From contig MU270106.1 in NCBI GenBank assembly GCA_021432635.1, positions 154,399 to 218,398 on the forward strand: a stretch of DNA of 64,000 bases, in the 5' to 3' direction. Shown here in pieces: positions 1 through 11,819 of this stretch (position 1 is the stretch's first letter; each line of letters begins with the position of its first letter). Source of the stretch: Thozetella sp. PMI_491. Lineage: Eukaryota; Ascomycota; Sordariomycetes; Chaetosphaeriales; Chaetosphaeriaceae. The notes under the pieces are model-generated. The model did not search any database. It worked only from the letters and a program-made list of their open reading frames with translations, and was not told where the DNA came from. Made by a program: the position numbers and the translations under genes.

Positions 1-24
1 TTCCTAGCTGCTAACGTAATACAG

Positions 25-2931
25 AGCTACTGCGCTCGTACCGAGTCGCCCACGGCCGGGCCACCTCCATCGAACCCTTCGAGAAGGCGCTACGCGAGAA
101 CACCCCGCTCACTACGATCAAGGACCCCGATGCCCTCGTGGAATACCTCAACCAGCTCAACCTGAAGGGTGATATGGTCATGGACGAGTTCAAGCGGGTT
201 TCGGCTGAGAAGGACACGTTCAAGAAGAAGGCCGAGGATGCTGAGAAAGAGTTGGCCGCGCTGAAGGAGGAGGTTGTCACACTCAAGGCTGCCGAAGCCG
301 AGCGCGAAAAGGCCAAGGAAGAAGAGAAGTCCAAGGGCACGGATGCTTCAGACCAGGCCAAGGAGGGAGACGACATCTTTTCTTATGATAATGAGCTCCC
401 GCAGCTGCAGGCCGAGGTGGAAGCTAAGACGGAGGAGGTGTCGAAGCTGCGGGTGGAGGTCGGCAACTTGAAGGAGGAGCTCGCCCTCGCGAAAGAGCAC
501 AGCTCCGGCCTGGTCGAGAGTCTAGAGAATGCGACCCGGGAACTCAGCGAGTCACGGGACGCCGCGGCGGTCAAGGCCTCTGTCGAGGTGGAACTCGAGG
601 CTCGCAAGACGGAGATCAAGGCTTTGGAAGAGCGCCTTGAGACATCCCAGACGAAGCTGAAGGACCTGCAGTCGAACCTCGAAAAGGAGAAGACGGAGTC
701 GGCATCCGCCATCAAGGAGCGCGAATCGAAACTCGCCGCCGCTGCTACGAAGAACTCGGAGCTAGAAGGCGAAGTTGCTAAGATAACCGAGACGAAGACG
801 GCGCTCGACAAGAAGATTGGCACTCTAACATCCGAGATCGAATCCCTCAAGAAGGCAAAGACCGAGGCCGAGGCGAAGATCGAAGAGCTTGACAAGAAGC
901 TGCAGTCCGCCCCCGCGACTTCTCAAACCCCTACTGCTCCTACCACCCCTGCCACTCTTCAGGTTCCGGACACTGGCGCTGGCGGTGCTGCTGGGAAGAA
1001 GAACAAAAAGAAGAAGAAGAAGGGTGGCGCAGGAGCCAGCGCAACTGAGTCGTCCACTGCCGAGGCTGCTGAGGCGCCACCGCCCTCGCCAACTGAGGCT
1101 CAAGGACACGGCGAGCTGCAGGCCGAGATTGACCGCCTCAAGGAGGACATCTCCAGCAAGGACAAGCAGATCGAGAAGCTGTCGAAGCAGCGCAAGACGG
1201 AGGAGGATCTCCGGGAGGAGATTGAGAACCTCCAGGAGAACCTCATGACGATCGGGCAGGACCACGTCGAGGCGAAGGAGAAGATCAAGAGCCTGGAGAG
1301 CGAGAAGAAGGCATTGAAGGAGCGCATTGCCGAGCTCGAGAAGGAGCTCGAGACGTCGGCGTCAGCTGCCAAGACGAACAGCAAGCTACAGGGCGAGTAC
1401 GAGTCACTAAAGAACGAGTTTGACGACCTCAAGCTCAAGTCAGGCACGCTCCAGAGCGATCTGGCGGCGGCCCAGCAGCTAGCCCAAAGCCGCTACAAGG
1501 ACCTCGCCGACCTACGCGAGGTGCTTACCAAGGCACAGCCCGAGCTCAAGAGCCTGCGGCAGGAGTCGGTTCTCCTCAAGACGACGAAGGAGGAGCTTGC
1601 CGCCAAGAACACCGAGCTTCGGAACCTCGAAAAGCGCGAGAAGGACCTCAAGACGGAGATTACACGGGCCCAGCGCCTGGCTTCGGACCGCGAGGCTGAG
1701 ATCAAGTCTCTCCACGACAAGGTCCAGGCAGAGACCAACGCGCGGCTACGGCTGGAGGATGAGAAGCGCATCGCCGGCCGCGACCTGCGTCGCTCCGAGG
1801 CTGAGAAGGTTGAGCTATCCTCGAAGGAGGAGAAGGCTTCGCGCGAATTGCAGCGCATCCAAGAAGAAGCCGCTAAGCTTCGCCCGCGCATCCAGGAGCT
1901 CGAAGAGGAAACGGCGCGCCTCAAGAAAGAGCAGGAGACACTAAAGGGGGATGCGGAGCTCAGGACGAGCCAGTACACCAACGCACAGAATCTGCTTGGC
2001 AGCATGCGCGACCAGACGGCCGAGCTGAGCGTCCAGCTGAAGGAGAGCCAGTCGCAGTGCGAGAGCCTCGACGAGGAGCTGGCTGAGACGCGCAAGATGC
2101 TGGGCGAGCGCACGCGCGAGGCCGAGACGATGCGGCGGCTGCTCGCCGACGTGGACGAGCGCGCCGACTCCAAGGTCCGCGAGATGCGGTCCCGGATGGA
2201 CGCCGCTGTCGAGGAGCGCGACCGGCTCGAGGACGAGTCCAGCACGCTGGCGCGGCGCAAAGCCCGCGAGACGGAGGAGCTGCGGCAGAAGATCCGCGAC
2301 CTGGAACGCGAAGTCAAGTCGCTAGCGACCGAGAAGGACGACCTGGAGCAGAAGGAGAAGGAGTGGCGGCGGCGACGCGAGGAGCTCGAGGCCTACGAGG
2401 AGAAGGCCGGAGCCGAAGTCAGCGAGATGCGCACGACCGTGTCCAACCTACGCACAACGCTTGACGCTTCCGAGCAACAGGTCCGTGACGCCGAAAAGCA
2501 GAAGGGCGAGCTGCGCCGCATGCTCGACGACTACCGTGTGCGCTACGACAAGATCACCAAGGATCTCAAGGCCGCCCAGGCCAAGCTAAGCTCCGCTACG
2601 ATTGCCAGCTCTGGACGGAGCTCCATGGAGTCGGGCCGCTCGGGCACACCCGCCAACGGCGCGGGCCCAGCCGCTGGTGGCACCGACGTACTCTACCTCA
2701 AGACCATCCTACTGCAGTTCTTGGAGCAAAAGGACAACAAACTACGGGCCCAGCTGGTGCCGGTGCTGGGGAAGCTGCTCAAGTTCGACAAGTAGGTGCC
2801 CTCCCTTACCCCGCCCCTTTTCCTGGCCAGTCGCGTTCGCCCCCCTACATGGATGCATGTGCTGACAGGCGTATCGCAGGTCTGATGAGCAGAAGTGGAT
2901 GTCGGCAGTCCAGCACATCGCTGCTCGATAG
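25..2931 (+). CDS. GRIP-domain golgin, 5' partial
   Basis: Long coiled-coil protein that would sit on the trans-Golgi through a C-terminal GRIP domain, which in this family binds Arl1-type GTPases. The window opens inside an intron: a CTAAC branch point at 11-15 and an acceptor AG at 23-24 place the first visible exon at 25, so the N-terminus lies outside. Exons 25-2791 and 2880-2931. Almost the whole protein is Glu/Lys/Leu-rich heptad sequence, broken by a low-complexity Pro/Thr/Ala and Lys-rich stretch encoded at about 900-1090. The GRIP domain begins near 2690 (YLKTILLQFLEQKD). A plain reading stops at 2795, but that TAG lies inside a GTAGGT donor. Removing intron 2792-2879 (CTGAC branch at 2862-2866) adds SDEQKWMSAVQHIAAR, the expected end of a GRIP domain. 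Confident in family; symbol not assigned. Confidence 0.9.
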
Positions 2932-5900
2932 CATCCCTGTTGGGCCGGGACTGCGAGTAGCTCACTCATGGCGCGACGCTGGAATGGAGGTGCATGCATC
3001 CCATGCCACGGTGGCAGTTGTAGAAGGGGTAAGCTTGCTATATGGGTACGCATGTGCCAGCGCGAGAAGCATGGGCACAGATGTGAGAGCGTGTGTGTGT
3101 GAGTGTGTGCGTGTGTGCGTGTGTGGCAAGGCATGGTCTCGCCTGTCAAAGTGGTTTGCGCATAGCGATTGTATGTGGCGGGCGCGGACCCTAGACTGGG
3201 CTAGAAGGATAATGTACTTTTACTGTGTACTCTGGCAATCTTTTTGATTCGCCAGCCGGGGAATTCCTTTGAAGATGGGAAACCCGGCGGCACCCAACCC
3301 AACAGACCCTGTCCTGCAACGCGTGTTGGTGCAAGGGTCTTGTTGCCCGACGACCCCTCCTTCCGTTAGCAATATGCCTCACGGAGGACGACAGCCGTCG
3401 CTACCCATGGCGCGCTGCTGGCGGGTCTAGTTCGCCACCTCCAAGCCTCCCGAGGTATATCTACGTCTGGAGGCAGCTAGGCACTATGCAATACCTGTGC
3501 TGCGGTTTTGTGTAACCCCAAAACTCTTGAGCTGGGCGTCGCCCTCGTAGTCGCGTGGCACGAGGTGATAAGCTGTCCGTTCCTAGGTGGAGCGCCGCGG
3601 GTGTGTTGGGGGCTGCTCCTGATGCACGCCTCCAATAGAGCCCGTCTGTCGCCCGCCGCAGAGACCGGGAGCCCCTTGTGCGAAAACGGCGCCGGCGGCC
3701 CTGCTATTTCCTCGTCCTTCCCCCGCCAGAAGGGAAGCGAGCACCTAGCTCTTGCTCCGGACCTCGGGACAAGGACGAGGCTAAGAGAAGACGGCTAGGC
3801 CAAAGCTGTTGGCGGGAATTTACATATCTAGTCCAACGCGTGGAACTTCCGGATTCGTGTTTACTGGACGACTTGCGAGAAACCAGTGGCGGGGGAGGGG
3901 GGTTTGGGAGAAGTGAGGCCCTGTACTACGTCGCAGCGACCAGCAAGACAGAAAGCTCGTCCTTGCAGTTGAGGCAAAAGGAGAGGGGAAATATGATGCA
4001 ACGCCCGGCGTGTCATTGTCCATCCCCCAATCTGGTACCCGTTCCTCCGTTTTAGATTCTGACGTTGCACTTGTTGCATGCCACTGATTTGGCTCCCCCC
4101 GACCGTCTCGTCGCACAAAGCAAACAAACGGATTCCCGCCCACACGCCCGACCATCAGGGAAGCGCCAGACGACACCCTCTCATACCCCAACTGCCGGCA
4201 AAACGGCCGCATGGCGGCGGTGTGGTTGGACAACTAGCCGTGGTGTCCGGCCATCCCTGCCTGCCGGGTCTGACTGCCTGCCGGGGAAGCCATCCCGGTC
4301 ATCGTTCGATCCTGCAGCTATGGAGCACTTTAAAAACCTTCTCCGGTGCAACCGGGGAGGGGAGGGGGGTACACCCAAAATAGCAAGCCTACCTCTGGCG
4401 AGCAAACAAGAAGAAATTCGCAAGGGAGCCGGCCTCCTTCAAAGTGGCAGCTTGCGCTGGTCTCACGGGCGTTTGCACGCCTCACTTTTGATGCGGGCAA
4501 CGCCAGTTTGAGATGGGCGTCATGCGGCTGCGCCGGTTGATTGGCTATTTCGTATAAGCGAAAGATCGTCACGCCCCCAGTCCTCAGAGAGGGAGACAAA
4601 GACGCTCCTGCGCTGGGGACCGGCGTCAAGAAGCTCGAGCGGCTACGGCCTCTAGCCCCATGCATATGGGAAGTGACATGTCGAATGCGGTTGCTTTCGG
4701 AGCCGTATCGTCACGCGCCCTTGGGGAAGCATTTGAGGGCGACTCTCTTTTTCGCCAGCTCGCAAGCCAACCCGGCTACGGAAGTCCAGCCCCAGCGGGC
4801 TGCCGCGTGCCTCGCCGTGGAAAGACGCTGTAATCGCAGCTCTTGGTAACGAGTTCGCCATCCCACATCCCAGCTCCCTGCAATAGCTGCCGCGATTTAT
4901 CGGCTCGCCCACGCTCGATGCAAGGACAACCCTTCCTCCCGCGCGGTCAGGCCTCCCAGGCTGTCTGGGGATTGATTTCCTGGTCCAGGGGGGCCCCTGC
5001 CTTCCGTTCTTACCCCGTCTCGATCTGGATCGAGATACGCCGATGGAGGTGAATCGGACCAGAGCCCTGTGCGAAAAGCGAGACCAGCAAGATATCCCTC
5101 TTAACTTGCCAAGGGCGACGCTGCGAAAGGCATGGAGCAACGCTGCGCACTAGTTTATTGGGAGATGACAAGCATGCGTAACTGCGCATGGGGGGCGTCT
5201 TTCAGTCTCGCCCGGGCCGTACCTCATGGCGTGTTCGGGACTCCCCACCCACCTGCAGCACACCGGTTGCCCGATGGTGGTGTTGGCGTGGGAATATCTG
5301 AGTGTTCCAGACCTCGCTTCCAGCGCCCCCCCCTCTCCAGCTCGTCATTGATCTGGTGGCACGCAGCTAGCCATCCCCCTTCGGGTGCTTGGCCGTGACT
5401 TTTCTTGTTGCCTGGAGTCATATGCACCGCCTAACCGGGATTCGGCGTCTATCATGCCGCACATGGCATCGAGGAGCCGTCATGCGGCGCGAGCTCGCGG
5501 CTGGGAGCCCTCCAAGGGGGAGCGTCGAAGAAGTATAGCACAGCGCTGTACTGCAAGGCCGGGGCCCGGGAGGCTGGAACTTGTACTACGGGCGAAATGG
5601 GGCGGTTCGAAGATCAGCGCGGTTTGATAGGAATGAGATAGGGGAATTTAAGCACACACCAAGGAGAGAGGCACAAGAGGAGGGGTCTGCAGGCATGACC
5701 ACTGGCTCCCCTGTCAGTCAGCTTGCAGCGCAGAGGGCCTCAGAGCGGCAAGCAGCTTTGGCTGTTGGGATACTCGCGACGGAAGTGTAGGCCACTCTGG
5801 GGTGGAGAATGGGCGATCCCTCCCGCAACGTTCGACTGAGATCTTGCCATCGGCACATGAGAAGTGACAGAGTTCTTGAGGGGGGCGTGTACTTCAGCGG

Positions 5901-6644
5901 TTGAGCGCATGCCACGAAACAGGTCCGGACATTTTAGGAGGTGATGTGGTGATTACGGGCTAGGTTTTGTCCATTGAGCGAATACTCCGCACTCACTTGT
6001 CATACCATCCTCCCGGGAACACCTGGTCACACACGCATAAGGCCAGGACTATTGTTGCCCCCATCGTGGAGATGCCTGCCGGCAAGGTGCGTTTGCGTAT
6101 GAAGACGCGTTTGGGGGGCCCAGGTCTGCATCCGCCTCTAACCCTTCGAATCGGAGTCCTGGGCTGGGATGCACGATGGTTCCCCCCTCAGTATTCCCGG
6201 AGCATGTCCACAACCCCGGCCGTGATACTTGCCATCCCCCCCAGCGCCGTGTCTCTCATCTCTGAAGTTTCCTTGGTCCGTGACTCATCCCTGGTGTCAT
6301 CGGCTTGAATACCATGGCTGCCGTCGTAAGACACACCTTCCGATTCCGTTCCGATTGCCTGCCGCCTCTATCACGAACTGCACAAAGAAACTGCGCCAGT
6401 CGGACGGAGCCGTGCTGGCTTATAGCTGACAATTCACCAGGGCAGGGGTGGGGTGGGGGTTCGGGGGATACTTGTATAGGGCATGGAGATATCATAAAGG
6501 GGACAGACCACTGCCTTCCTCAGCCCCTCAGCCCCCATTGGTATTTACTGATTATTCCAACGGTCTCTTGTCGTATTTCGGCTTCCGCTGTATCTGAAAT
6601 TTCATACTGGACACAGTGTCGTTTCTATTCTTATAATATTAGAC
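2932..6644. other. 3.7-kb stretch without a recognisable gene
   Basis: Short open frames occur on both strands but none shows a known motif, a plausible intron pattern or a convincing start. The sequence is GC-rich with homopurine/homopyrimidine patches (for example near 3885-3915 and 6444-6466). I saw no tRNA T-arm, rRNA or repeat family. The last few hundred bases must hold the promoter of the dioxygenase gene starting at 6645. Confidence 0.5.
3091..3125. repeat. GT-rich microsatellite
   Basis: An imperfect (GT)n run interrupted by GA and GC steps, lying downstream of the golgin gene. Probably a neutral simple repeat in the 3' flank. Confidence 0.8.
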
Positions 6645-8444
6645 ATGGGCCTGCTTCCTAGGGAGCTCAGCCTCTCAAGCTCCGCCTTGACCGGCCTCGT
6701 CACGAGCCCTACAGAGGATGATCCGTACCGATACCAGGTCGGTTTCGGTAATCATCATATCTCGGAGGCAGTCCCTGGAGCTTTGCCGCGTAATGGAACC
6801 AACCTGCCGCAAAAGTGCCACCTCGATCTCTACGCCGAACATCTGAATGGGACGTCGTTCATCTCCTCGCGTGACACCGTCTCCAACCTGTACGTATGCT
6901 ATATTTCACGCATCGCAGGGGAGGGATACCTAATCGAATGATCTAGCTGGCTCTACCGAGTCCGACCTAGCGTTGCCCATACGCCGCTTCGTCCGTCCAA
7001 ACCTACATCAGACGTATGAATTCCGCTGCACGTTCCGTCCAACCCAGTCCCGGACCGGCTAACATATGTGCACAAAGATCGAGTCATGTTTTCTCCCAAC
7101 GAATCCAAATGTGGCTTTCACACCTCTAGGCCATACATGGGGGCCTCTCAAGGCGCCTGCGTCCGGAGAGAAGATAACATTCATGGAAGGCCTGAAGACT
7201 GTATGCGGCCATGGGGATCCTACTCTCAAAGAAGGACTTGTCGTCCACCAGTACCTCTTCAACACCAACATGGACCGGCAAGCTTATGTGAACAACGACG
7301 GAGATTTCCTCTTGGTGCCCCAGCGTGGAGGGTTAGATATCCAAACGGAACTCGGTCACCTACGGGTCCAACCTGGAGCTATCGCCGTCATTCCGGCCAG
7401 CATCCGCTTTGCCGTCCGTATTGTCCCGGGTAACTTTAACCCCGACTCCCAGGACTCGTCCCAGATCGAGTCTGTCGCAGCCGGATATGCACTAGAGATC
7501 TTCGGTACGCACTTTGCACTGCCCGAGCTCGGCCCCATCGGCGCGAACGGACTCGCTCACGTCCGGGATTTCGAGTACCCCGTGGCAAGCTTCGAGTTGG
7601 ATCCGCCAGCCGCCTCTTCGGAGGAAGCCTCTCTCGTGCTGCCTCCCTGGGTCATCACCATCAAGTTGGCCGGCAAGCATTACAACTACACACAAGCACA
7701 CACTCCATTCGACGTGGTCGCCTGGCACGGCTGCTACGCTCCATACAAATACGACCTCTCGCGCTTTCACCACCTCACAGCCAACACAGATCAACTCGAC
7801 CCGACCGCGTACACGGTACTGACGGCTCCAAGCAAGTGGCCCGGCGTGAGCTTGATGGACTTTTGCATCTTCGCCGAGAAGTGGGCGGTGGCCCAGAACA
7901 CTATCCGGATCCCGTACCACCACCGCACCATGGCGACCGAACTGGTCGGGATCATCAAGGGCAAATACGGGGGCAGCGTCCGGGATCTCGAGGCGGGTGG
8001 GCTGAGCTTTGAGCAGAGCTACATGCCGCACGGCGAGAGCTACGAGGCATGGATGCGAGCGAGGGAGTCGGAACAGGGAGCGATGAAAGTCGGGGAAGGT
8101 TTCTTAGGTAAGCTGCGATGGTGTCTATTGTGAACAAGTGTTCCGTCTAACTTCTGGCGCAGGCTTCATGTTCCACGTCTCTTCGCATGTTGGTCTCACT
8201 AAATGGGCAACGGAGAGGCATCCCGACATTCGCAGTACGTAGGATATCTCTCTTGGCAAATTGCATCAAGACTAAAATTTACCTAGTGGAAGTACCGGGG
8301 TTCTGGGACTCGCTCCAGGGCCACTTCGTCGACAACACGGCCGAGATCAACGAGACCCTGGCTGCGGCTGGCATGCCGACGCTGGAGACGACCATTCGCT
8401 ACGGAAATCCCTCTCCGCCATTGTCGGTCCACAATGTCGAGTGA
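6645..8444 (+). CDS. Homogentisate 1,2-dioxygenase-like ring-cleavage enzyme
   Basis: Non-haem Fe(II) cupin dioxygenase of the homogentisate dioxygenase family, which opens the ring of 1,4-dihydroxylated aromatics. Five exons: 6645-6889, 6947-7013, 7078-8107, 8163-8234, 8287-8444, giving 523 residues against about 445-480 in the family. Family landmarks are [19 protein letters not shown] near the N-terminus, [13 protein letters not shown], and [17 protein letters not shown]. The three iron ligands are kept with the spacing of the human enzyme (H335, E341, H371): His386 in PYHHR, Glu392 in ATEL and His422 in MPHG. No fumarylacetoacetase or maleylacetoacetate isomerase gene lies next to it, unlike a classical tyrosine-degradation cluster. 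The neighbours (flavin monooxygenase, esterase, maleylacetate-reductase-like enzyme) suggest another hydroquinone-type substrate. That specificity is inference; the family call is firm. Confidence 0.88.
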
Positions 8445-9106
8445 ATGAACCTGTTTCGACGTTTTGCAAAATGCCCACTCAACTCAAATTTTTGGTTTCC
8501 CCTATTTTATATTCGATCGTCGTTGCTCCCTTCAGAGGTATGGGCACATACAAGGGAGGCCGATGCCTCTTGTCCCTGCATGTTTCACGATATCCGGCAT
8601 TGTGACGAGGAACTGGCAAGGGCGATCCAGCAGTAACATCATCATTCTATCACCCCAGAAAAAAGAACGAACTAGCTACCTACCTATGTAAATTACGAAA
8701 TGGTATCAAGTGTGCGATTACAAGTAATGGGGAAAACTTTGGAGTGAGCTGTTTCGGCCCCCACACTTCCTCCTAGCCCGTTAGTCGTCGACCTGCCGCT
8801 CGTACATGATCATATGACCTCGTCCTTTCGGCAAAAAGTATTAAACGTCAAGGTCTGTGCACAGAGGCAATCAATCTCATTTGCTGCGTCACTGTTTGGT
8901 CAACAAAAGGGGGCTCAACTGCATTCAGCTGGCAACTACGCCGCACCCCGGCGTAGGCTCCCTATCAGTTCGGTTTGAAGGTAGGCGCTCTTTATTGGTA
9001 TGCTATCGCTAATACACGGTATTGTGATCTGCCCAAGAAATAATCTTCCATTGTCGGCCACTACGTAGGGCTCTGCGAAGTGTCCGACAAACAACATTGG
9101 ATCCAC
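8445..9106. other. Convergent intergenic region
   Basis: Lies between the 3' ends of the dioxygenase (+) and the flavin monooxygenase (-). No coding frame of note; it should hold both polyadenylation regions. Confidence 0.5.
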
Positions 9107-11085
9107 TTAGATCTTGGTAAAGGGATCATCAAAATACCACACAGGATCTCCGTCTACGCTTGACTCGCAGTGGGTGAAACCGTTGCCCATAAATTGGAAA
9201 CGGTTTTCGGTCTTGTAGTCGATGTCGTAGTCTTCCCACCGCGGGGTCTTCAACATCTCAAAGAAATGAAGCCTGGAGCCCGGGTAGATAGCCGTCACTG
9301 GCCCGTGGATTTTGCCGTTCTTGAACCAGGAGCGGCAGGCTGGTACGTTGATCATTAGCTCATGCATACTTAGATCTACGGCCTTTCGAGATGAAGGAGA
9401 ACCTACGAGAGGACCACGCTAGCCGCTTCATCAGCTCGTGGGTGTGGTTGTAGAACTCCTTGATCACCTTATCCTTGGGCTCGAATGCCTTGATGTTTTC
9501 TGTCTGCATCTTTTCAATCATCTGGAAGATGTATCGTGTGTACCACTCCATGATAGGCAAGATGGAACTGTGGCTGGAAGGGCTGTTCGGCCCCGTCAAG
9601 ACTGCGCACCGAGCGGTTAGTACGAAGGGACCACGCGACGGCGATTTCGGTAAATAGAAAGCCCGCTTAATCTGACTCACGGAAAAAGTTGGGGAAGTTC
9701 TGGGCCGTGATTCCAAGGTAGCCCTGGGGGAAATCGCCAAACTGCTCCTTAATGTCCGAGTTCTTCCTGCCAATGAGGCGGAAGTGAGGCGTAAAAGAGG
9801 TATCGAACCCTGTCGCGCATACAACGACATCTACCGGGTGCTCAATGCCCGACTCATCCACGATGCCGGTCTCGGTCAACCGTGTCACACTCTCGTGGAT
9901 GACTTGGACGTTCTCTTTTGACAAGCTCTCAAGATAGCCGGAGCCCGGTGTCATGCGGCGGCATCCTAGCGCGAACTCGGGGATCAGCTTTGCCGCCAAC
10001 TTGGGGTTGTTCAGCTTCTCCTCCATGATGTTCCCGATGAGCTCGCGTGCCTTCTTTTGGTCTTCCGAGTTGAGGTGCATGAGGTTAAAGCGCTTGTTCA
10101 GCTCGCCCTCAACGGCGCGGCAGTACTTCAGATACTCTTCGGGATTCTCATTGAAGTTCTTAAGCTGTTCGGGCGAGTACTCGAAATTCGTACCGCCCGG
10201 GCCGGCGTGCTTCGCACCGAAGCCGGTCGTGATCCAAACTGATGACCGCAAGAAAGCAATGAGCTTTCCTACACAAGGTTGAATATTGGGCACGATCTGG
10301 ACGGCCGAGGAGCCGCCTCCAATCACGGCGACGGTCTTTCCGGTCAGATCGAAAGAGTTGTCCCATTGCGCTGAGTGCATAAGCTTTCCCTTGAAGACGT
10401 CGAGGCCAGGGATGTCAGGGTATTTCCACGAGTTGAGCACGCCCGAAGCCGAGATGAGAATGTCGCACCAGTCGTCCACCTGGGTGCCGTCGGAGGCAAC
10501 GATCTTGAGCTTGTACTGGCCGGATTCCTCATCCCACGTCGCGCTCTCGACCTTTGTGTTGAGCTTCACATACTTCTCCAAGTTGTATTTGACAGAGACA
10601 TCCTTGAAGTATTGCCAGATCTCCTCGGATGACGAATAGAAATGCGACCAATTGGGGTTGCGGGCCCAGGTGTACTGGTACGAGTGACTGGGGATATCAC
10701 AGGTGCAGCCGGGGTAGCTAGCGCGGAGAGTCAGCCATACGCGCATATCGAATCCATGGGCAGTTGTAAGCGCTTACCGGTTCTCGAGCCAAGTGCCACC
10801 GACGTCCGCATTCTTCTCATAGATCTGCAGGTCTATCCGCTCCAACGCCCGCTCGGCTTTGTAGGCAATCTGCAGCCCGGCAGCACCAGCGCCGACGCAT
10901 ACGATGCGGAGTTGCCTCTTTTCGAAGAGCGGGTGTTCCGAGATGCGGTACCCTTCAAAGTCTTGGTTATACCAGGAGTTCAGGTGCACCGCGTCCGACG
11001 CGGGTATGAGGCCCGGGTCTGGCGCGCCAGAAATCTCCATGATACGGGCAGGGGCCATGGTTGCTTCCGTTCCCTCTTTGACCAC
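9107..11085 (-). CDS. Class B flavin monooxygenase (Baeyer-Villiger type)
   Basis: FAD/NADPH-dependent monooxygenase that in this family inserts oxygen next to a ketone to give an ester or lactone. Exons in transcription order: 11085-10778, 10717-9681, 9601-9407, 9339-9107; 590 residues. Visible motifs are the first Rossmann fold CVGAGAAG (about 63-70), GGTW plus ENRYPGCTCD, the Baeyer-Villiger fingerprint FKGKLMHSAQWD (about 211-222, with Asp in place of the usual Pro at the end) and a second Rossmann fold VIGGGSSA (about 234-241). It is divergent from the iron dehydrogenase gene across 734 bp and convergent with the dioxygenase. In this context a role in turning an aryl ketone such as a 4-hydroxyacetophenone into an aryl ester is attractive but unproven. 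The ATG at 11058 is an alternative start. Confidence 0.88.
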
Positions 11086-11819
11086 GGACGGGGAAGTATT
11101 CTGCCAGGGGGTCTACAGAGGAGGGGTATGAATGTGGGTAGCCTTTGGGAAGTGAAGTCAAATCTCGTGATGTCTTGGATGGCGTAAGTAACGAAGCAGT
11201 CTAGTCTCTCTCGGCGACGCACACCAAGATATTTCAATGTTTGCGCATCCGGTAACCGGCACGAAGAGCTACAAACTGGAAGATGGTGACGCTGGAAATT
11301 CCGAATAATCGTCCGACTAAGGGGACCGGTCGCCTTCGGCATCAGGGGCCCGATACTCGCTGGCCCTTGATCAGGCGAGCCCCGTGCGGGGAATTAGCGC
11401 GAATGCCCCCCAGACAAAGCCGCAGCATCTCCGCATTCCCCAGGCCACCCGACGGACCCGACACACGCGATCAGGTCGCCATCGAGCTAGCGCGTGACGC
11501 TTGCCTCGCCCCAGACCTAGCCTGCTAGCCTAAGCCTGCCGTCGGATACCAAAACTTTCCCCAGGCGCTTACTCCAAGACCGACCCCTCATCGCGAAGTG
11601 TTCTCGGCGCGGGGTAGCGAAGAATGGCTCTCGCGAGGGCCAATAGTGCCTGCGAGAGCTACACCACTGTGCCGGCTACCCGACATAGATCTGCCCTGGC
11701 CAGCCTGCGTCTTGTCTGTTGTCGACGTCCCGAAGACGCTGAATATCAGAACCCGCCAGGCCAGCTGTGTGACGTGCTCTCTCAACGGCTGATCGTCACT
11801 CGCCACCAATCTCACAACA
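11086..11819. promoter_or_regulatory. Divergent promoter region, monooxygenase / iron dehydrogenase
   Basis: 734 bp between two head-to-head genes. It contains TAATCGTCCG at 11306-11315, which is close to TAGTCGTCCG upstream of the esterase gene (18568-18577). GC-rich and CT-rich tracts are present; no other gene was recognised. Confidence 0.45.

Noticed and set aside
1493-2317. Long minus-strand open frame within the golgin gene
   Set aside because: Ser/Arg-rich antisense shadow of the Glu/Lys/Leu-rich coiled coil; no domain or independent signals.
7163-7173. CCGGAGAGAAG inside the dioxygenase coding region, like the first half of the cluster element
   Set aside because: It is followed by ATAAC, lacks the second CCG triplet and encodes family sequence (SGEKI), so it is a chance match.
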